Below, piece by piece: positions 13,701-16,187 of a stretch of 16,187 bases of DNA; within the stretch, counting starts at the first letter, position 1, and the number at the start of each line of letters is the position of its first letter. Location of the stretch: the NCBI GenBank assembly GCA_031378805.1, contig JANNEO010000081.1:1-16187 (forward strand), written 5' to 3'. Source of the DNA: JADCCX01 sp031378805 (lineage in GTDB: Bacteria; Pseudomonadota; Alphaproteobacteria; Rhizobiales; Beijerinckiaceae). The notes below the pieces were generated by a model. It was not told the origin of the DNA. It did not search any database and saw only the letters and a list, made by a program, of their open reading frames with translations. A program made the translations under genes and the position numbers.

Positions 13701-16187
13701 ATTGATCGGTGCAGATGCGCTTTCTCTGATGGACCGCTTTGTCGCCAATCCGCTGGCATGGTCCACCACCAACAGAACGGGACTGAACGAGGCGGAACTT
13801 CTGCGCCTGTCGGAATGGGCTGGCGCTTCGCTTCTCACGCAGGTGAGGGTGGCAACGACGGCAACGCTGGCTGCGCGCAAGTCGGTTGTCGAACAGGCCG
13901 TGTTCTCCCGCATCGATCCGACCGAGGCTGTCGAGCACTATCTGCGCTTTGGCAATGCCACAGGCCAGGCGATCAATGTCGCAAGCCTCGTTCAGACCAT
14001 CTGGAATCCCTCGACTTCCATCAGCGCATCCCCGAACGCGCCGATCACGGGCGGCTGGGGTTCAGTCTCCTACGAATTCGATAGTGAAGATCGCCTGATC
14101 TCGTCTTCGCAGAAACTGCTGGACGGTACCCGCCGGATCACCCGCTTCGACGGAAGTGGGCAGCAATGGTGGACATGGACGCAGGACATTCTCGATGCCA
14201 GCGGCAAGCGCATTTCCCAGGCGGGCCTGTCCGATACGGGGGAGACCTGGGCGGCGACATTCCGCACTGGCGTGTATACTGCCACGCCAGCAGCAACCCT
14301 CAATCGAGGTACGACACTAAGGCCGGGCGAAGCGCTGACCGCCGGGCAGTATCTGGAGTCGGCGAACCGCTGGTATCGCCTGACGATGCAAACTGACGGC
14401 AATCTCGTTCTAAGCTGGAATCCCGGCAATGGCTGGGGTGCGGCCGGACCCAAGTGGTCGACCGGAACATCCGGAACCGGCGTTCGCGCGGTAATGAGCG
14501 GTGACGGCACGCTGTCTGTTACGTCGACGCAAGGCGGAACCCTGTGGAGCAGCGAGAGTGTCTACAACGGCTATAATTTCGATGCCTGGCGTCCAAAGGT
14601 GCTTAGTGCTGACGATGTCTCGCTTGTATTGACCGACGCGTTCATCGGCTTCAAGCCAAAGCATGGACCGATCTATCAGAACCTGACGGACAACCCGAGT
14701 GACGGCAACCTGCTCGATCTCGTGCCGGATGGAGGCGGGGCGGGCCATCGGTTAGGTACGGTCGGATGGGGTGGAACGGATAGCTACGACTATGTGGGCA
14801 GGACCGCCACGGCTCAAACCCGCTACTTCAAAAACTCCGGAGGCTGGGGGGGTTATTCAGGGATTATCGGATCGGTGACGTATGATTTGGCCGGGAAAGT
14901 ACTCGTGTTCGACTATGTCGAACAGGCGGAACTCGCTGGTCATACCCAACGGAACTGGAGAACCGCTGCTGACAGGGGCGAGCGATCGAACTGGGCAGTT
15001 TATCGTAGTGCGGACGAGTATACACGTCTTGATCGGACAAATTGGGTGGCCTGGGATGACTGGGCGCGCCCGGTTGCGGGCGGGCCACTGGTTCACTCCT
15101 GGAAGCATGACAACACCGGATGGAATCGCGGCTTCGAGCGGTTCGACACCACAACCAACGCAAACGGCGTCTTGAGTACCTGGGACACATACGAAATCCG
15201 GGACGGATTGCGCTACCGCAGATTCAAGCTTTCGACCTCCAAGGGGGATGCGACAACGATGGAAGGTGTGTGGTGGGGAAATGCCACCACCGGCGCGGCA
15301 ATTGCCTACGACTACACCACAACCAGCGCGGCTGGTGTCGTCTCGCGTGCCTCCCTTGGCAACGCAGAGGATCCGCTTGGTCGCAAAGGCACCAAAACAA
15401 TGGTCGGTGGGGCAGATGACGTCCTCACGCTTGTGGTGGCCAACCCGAACGGCATCCATCGCAGCGAAACCTTCGATGCGATGGGCAAGCTCGACACCCG
15501 AACAACAATTGATGCTTCAGGCTTGAAAACGACAACGACATTCAATGATCTGATCAAGCCTGTGATGGAGGTGATTGAGGATCTGGATTCTGGAACGAAG
15601 AAAACCGTCATATACAATGAAAACAAGATCGTTTTGTCTGAGCGGCATACGCTCACACGAACTGGGCAGGAGTATCTTGTCAGGACGGTCAGCAGGAACC
15701 CTGACGCGAGTTTGATCGTCACCAACTATGATTACAACAATGACCACAACTGGTCGCAGGTCATCGAACATATCCATCCCGATGGAATCAAGCTGCTCAT
15801 GGCGACGAAAACTCTCGATACGGGAGCGAGGCAGGTCACCTACGGCGGGAACGCGCATCTTGTCGGGAGCATCGGTGACGATACCCTGTTCGGTGGGTCC
15901 GATGGCGTCAACTGGGACTATCCGAGGGGCGGGGCCGGGAATGACACCTATGTCTACCATATGTCCATGGGGCTGGTGTACATTGGTTCATCCGCCGAAG
16001 GCCCTACCACAGGCACTGCAGACAAGGTGGTCTTCACCGACCTCCACCTCGCCGATCTGGCGGTGTCCTACTACGATTATGGTGCTGCCTCGGCCGAGGG
16101 CAAGGCGCTGCGCTTCGTCTGGTCCAAGAATGGCAAGACGGGCGAGCTGCGCATCTCGAACGAAGGCAACAACATCGAGAGTTATCA
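7732..16187 (+). CDS. Giant RTX protein with bulb-lectin-like domain, partial at the 3' end
   Basis: The frame runs unbroken from ATG 7732 (GAGG 6 bp upstream; in-frame stop at 7657) to the window end: at least 2818 residues. There is no signal peptide, and I found no cysteine on reading it through. Residues 1-267 form an N-terminal domain with a hydrophobic glycine-zipper segment at about 161-187 (G170, G174, G176, G180, G182). A proline hinge at 269-274 leads to a long, mostly helical, Ala/Asn-rich region (about 280-1560) with recurring Tyr/Gln/Asn motifs. After beta-rich sequence come a DVNGDGIAD calcium loop at 1775-1783, YD-like repeats near 2114 and 2579, a bulb-lectin-like domain at about 2192-2275, a Trp/Tyr-rich beta region, and RTX nonapeptides at 2712-2742 followed by an RTX-associated segment. 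This fits a type I secreted adhesin, exoprotein or toxin that folds on calcium outside the cell. The secretion signal would lie beyond the window. I do not recognise a catalytic domain. The N-terminal 200 codons are markedly AT-rich. Confidence 0.9.
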   Translation, partial: MSDTSAKAFGDFVKNFLGTTATLNLPDSLIVGTRVDIAGLVVGVYWFQPVNQYGLPDINKPPLIFFALPQYKKVMTWIVGSNQVEVGPGSSFSVNGPAFGVTAFYNMRENLNRWEESTTSGALAIGFNLGSNTSTGTFKGIAFAKNIVSKLKIGISTVLNLAQAGSIISGFATGVGAFVGLGTAAAMHLVKKALIDQLTDPANWNIGAAWRASITGYPNGELIASVSGVRVRLFGEIFVGRRGSPFAPSSYLLDFANSRPLDEQSEYVPPPPSPAGGGRLGTGLTYIPGQINTTLPSIPVFNGLRRVLLTPEALQAINRHVKAAYADVTTQGAMFYGIKKAIESYNVYHQANPRAVLINHLSPDGLYVEENTRSISAFLADDGNPDEGKSSSWVSAFNVNARISYVERYFGSNSAGTAAIPFPDNFKELYLKYIYGAFQARYGAAAFRSTQNIKQFVEFVSGLPKWKVAAIVLTKQIEEQAYQDMNPGWGMGTDALRRASKYYALAFRERWEADGSRGLRPVSVDQPLNDYVNFVNTIRGSGNTTTGVGRDVRVRSVELMFYDTAKGAVGPGSGGNWEKRLTARFLAWSWMFNHYVPPQFLDAFGASAFITQVSQNAEGLRNVYAKAVKYFENRLIYNKSDDKPVEFGAGDVVLQDVNLGEMDRLLGLYDADGHSSQSAEFVERWQEIADQLYVNNENPLDDFVRSDISQGVTLDSETSEIVQVIYETALSADEELDVADFIQMLRDDADIAALGSTALFRLVLNAFKSNETDPVYRAAFFDQMPGAKAGAKAYVAEVLRVAIPATGTNAASIARVIRSLMDEIGVPVATRKQFVLDVLTSLPVINSTQKTQVLDTFEAIGYFGAGAVIAPRQISGIPASFLIARDRLREIITRVTTTDRTALAAALSAYTDAPGAAISVAARARQLAVVYGQVKMDGATATFLSTRISWLRDGVVTSLQSDIAGLVNNYNDGEIGRFARSLLNSLGFEAAGRLDVLNRVFADGTIVDATRKAAILAAVQSADTLDGRDQQNDFEVLQSFLTAITGQLRYFPDMKGLIEAIEIASNGVSLIEGISGLINRKDLAGDKLRSALAFFANQPGALGEIAKGAQTISAIYDAIQKTANAIFSPGTEGNVTDGFRSVLQRLRSTGVLDAGTAESLLRINDAAGAVFGIKDAFKTPGNELVAYREFKLLVGAIFTGDDKAKVGGYLDGVESAYKVIQNAYNAINIAPVTDARGNPVLDGDGKPIYRTEDKAWERFFAAGIQLLNNPLLFDKDFVTGVNTVAAGYSVIQNTINIFNNDPLAATNAINGIANNPNLLNLIGGAESLRLLRQSKALYELAQRSTEWLRQGEDPSGGLLKSIGELSSLSLFDKGLTTPLATIAFGYKAVQSAINAVSALTKGGQVTIPLIPTDGVARAELANVYSAVTGLAALKLLDGQTNKVLTDVGNGVEGVRQILSFLDKSTLAGGVSLASLLFSSGLIKDPKLSYALNVANVALAGNPIGWVLLGVDFVSRVLNSGWKHEHSVYRSDIDLDKDYQLDDTVFLDRAIHTDFWGEVTYHNGGFHYKLNTPAPALIKTANFTVADEMLQVDILPQEDFSLQTLYTLSTPDGRVYGGDVSVIAGANGVPRYIFTYRGYGDGSTGIPIGTTFVLSGTPTVTGIGRFQKTTFENMTATRSVLKAEVTYNQINPATGPVALGGAPDPNTTYGLGDGKLIKVLTAAEAVAYRTALGGSSATLTGADPRVIGTGLIAKFLNALTPEFGTYQIPYIYYYRDVNGDGIADLVREQANVPGINSNGLPEHLRRNGFLGSAATAASIRDSAMQITLLDKDGNAITDSFNAGSDSELNDKLRLSAMLMTWGASHTELWGRALQGYNKSLDAQYVAERKAQGITVTPLQPRPDLDLFYQLAVESGAIRLMRRAADLYTEGAATGAAAPTEARKAEIYTELGKISFALGAVFDTVAYVSKISKTDGVPTAAEKAKRDSMLKSLIGADALSLMDRFVANPLAWSTTNRTGLNEAELLRLSEWAGASLLTQVRVATTATLAARKSVVEQAVFSRIDPTEAVEHYLRFGNATGQAINVASLVQTIWNPSTSISASPNAPITGGWGSVSYEFDSEDRLISSSQKLLDGTRRITRFDGSGQQWWTWTQDILDASGKRISQAGLSDTGETWAATFRTGVYTATPAATLNRGTTLRPGEALTAGQYLESANRWYRLTMQTDGNLVLSWNPGNGWGAAGPKWSTGTSGTGVRAVMSGDGTLSVTSTQGGTLWSSESVYNGYNFDAWRPKVLSADDVSLVLTDAFIGFKPKHGPIYQNLTDNPSDGNLLDLVPDGGGAGHRLGTVGWGGTDSYDYVGRTATAQTRYFKNSGGWGGYSGIIGSVTYDLAGKVLVFDYVEQAELAGHTQRNWRTAADRGERSNWAVYRSADEYTRLDRTNWVAWDDWARPVAGGPLVHSWKHDNTGWNRGFERFDTTTNANGVLSTWDTYEIRDGLRYRRFKLSTSKGDATTMEGVWWGNATTGAAIAYDYTTTSAAGVVSRASLGNAEDPLGRKGTKTMVGGADDVLTLVVANPNGIHRSETFDAMGKLDTRTTIDASGLKTTTTFNDLIKPVMEVIEDLDSGTKKTVIYNENKIVLSERHTLTRTGQEYLVRTVSRNPDASLIVTNYDYNNDHNWSQVIEHIHPDGIKLLMATKTLDTGARQVTYGGNAHLVGSIGDDTLFGGSDGVNWDYPRGGAGNDTYVYHMSMGLVYIGSSAEGPTTGTADKVVFTDLHLADLAVSYYDYGAASAEGKALRFVWSKNGKTGELRISNEGNNIESY
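8536..8565 (+). other. Proline/glycine hinge within the giant protein
   Basis: Residues 269-278 read PPPPSPAGGG, a flexible or extended linker. It separates the N-terminal domain (1-267) from the helical body. The AT-rich composition ends shortly before it (about 8340), so it may mark a domain-fusion boundary. Confidence 0.6.
11059..11925 (+). repeat. Degenerate helical repeats in the giant protein
   Basis: Four related motifs recur: SAIYDAIQKTANAI (Y1116), SAYKVIQNAYNAIN (Y1217), AAGYSVIQNTINIF (Y1288) and AFGYKAVQSAINAV (Y1386). The shared pattern is Y-x-(V/A)-(I/V)-Q-(N/S/K)-(A/T)-x-N-(A/I)-(I/F/V). Spacings are 101, 71 and 98 residues. Each is predicted amphipathic helix and probably the end of a larger helical repeat unit, like stalk or solenoid segments of long surface proteins. 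Detected by eye at the protein level; the DNA copies have diverged. Confidence 0.55.
13054..13080 (+). other. EF-hand/dockerin-like calcium loop in the giant protein
   Basis: Residues 1775-1783 read DVNGDGIAD, matching the D-x-N-x-D-G-x-x-D calcium-binding loop of dockerin and FG-GAP-type sequences. It follows a Tyr-rich beta stretch. A looser DKDGNAITD occurs about 54 residues later. This indicates extracellular calcium binding before the RTX region. Confidence 0.55.
14305..14557 (+). other. Bulb-type (mannose-binding) lectin-like domain in the giant protein
   Basis: Residues about 2192-2275 follow the beta-prism II B-lectin pattern: a strand like TTLRPGEALTAGQYL, then YRLTMQTDGNLVLSW, a Gly/Trp-rich stretch ending in PKWSTG, a degenerate second strand with MSGDGTLSVTS, and GTLWSSES. 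The sugar-binding motif Q-x-D-x-N-x-V-x-Y is present as Q2220, D2222, N2224 and V2226, but the final Tyr is Ser2228 (followed by Trp). The first pocket is thus nearly complete; the second is degraded. Carbohydrate binding, probably mannose-type, is inferred. Confidence 0.75.
15865..15957 (+). other. RTX calcium-binding nonapeptide repeats in the giant protein
   Basis: Residues 2712-2720 read GSIGDDTLF and 2733-2741 read GGAGNDTYV, matching the G-G-x-G-x-D-x-U-x RTX repeat with an insertion between them. The following sequence (ADKVVFTDLHLADLAV, then LRFVWSKNGK) resembles the segment that commonly follows RTX repeats in type I secreted proteins. Such repeats fold as a calcium-bound parallel beta roll after export. 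More repeats and the C-terminal secretion signal are expected to the right of the window. Confidence 0.85.

Noticed and set aside
2015..16187. A second copy of the tRNA-Glu 3' end (attR) to close the island
   Set aside because: I looked for the T-arm and acceptor sequence downstream and did not see a duplicate in the window. The far end may lie beyond it.
1..16187. CRISPR array, riboswitch, rRNA or ncRNA
   Set aside because: No regular spaced repeats of CRISPR size and no recognisable structured RNA other than tRNA-Glu were seen.

Overview
The window looks like chromosomal DNA of an alphaproteobacterium. The evidence is a GC-rich backbone, an alphaproteobacterial-type RecJ, IS3-family relics with the end sequence common in this class, and at the left edge a palindromic repeat of a type scattered through many alphaproteobacterial genomes. 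A sphingomonad is possible but I cannot prove it.

Left part (1-2089): core genome. A complete recJ (123-1907) is followed by a tRNA-Glu gene (anticodon TTC, 2015-2089) with its own promoter. Middle part (2090-5310): a damaged integration scar. A tyrosine-type integrase starts 120 bp after the tRNA, with a plausible promoter and three exact 12-bp-spaced copies of TGGTGACAAT in its leader. It is dead: an in-frame TAG interrupts it at 3503-3505, and its catalytic C-terminus is replaced by a frameshifted IS2-group transposase relic (about 3890-4335). A second IS3-family fragment (4859-5141) keeps only the transposase C-terminus and right end. A second, solitary right-end-like sequence lies at 5263-5286.

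Right part (5311-16187): the accessory payload. An OmpR-type response regulator (7322-6642) and a membrane histidine kinase (6636-5311) form a minus-strand operon. Divergent from them, across a 409-bp region with a long near-perfect hairpin, a direct repeat and a possible 22-codon leader ORF, begins one giant plus-strand gene at 7732. It stays open to the window end, giving at least 2818 codons with the C-terminus outside the window.

The giant protein has no signal peptide and no cysteine that I could find on reading it through. It contains an AT-rich N-terminal domain with a glycine-zipper hydrophobic segment, a proline hinge, a very long helical region with repeated Tyr/Gln/Asn motifs, an EF-hand-like calcium loop, YD-like beta repeats, a bulb-type mannose-lectin-like domain, and RTX calcium-binding nonapeptides at the right edge. 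This is the architecture of a type I secreted surface or exo-protein. The most interesting hypothesis is that the divergent two-component system controls production of this lectin-RTX giant. The secretion genes would be expected just beyond the right edge and are not visible here.
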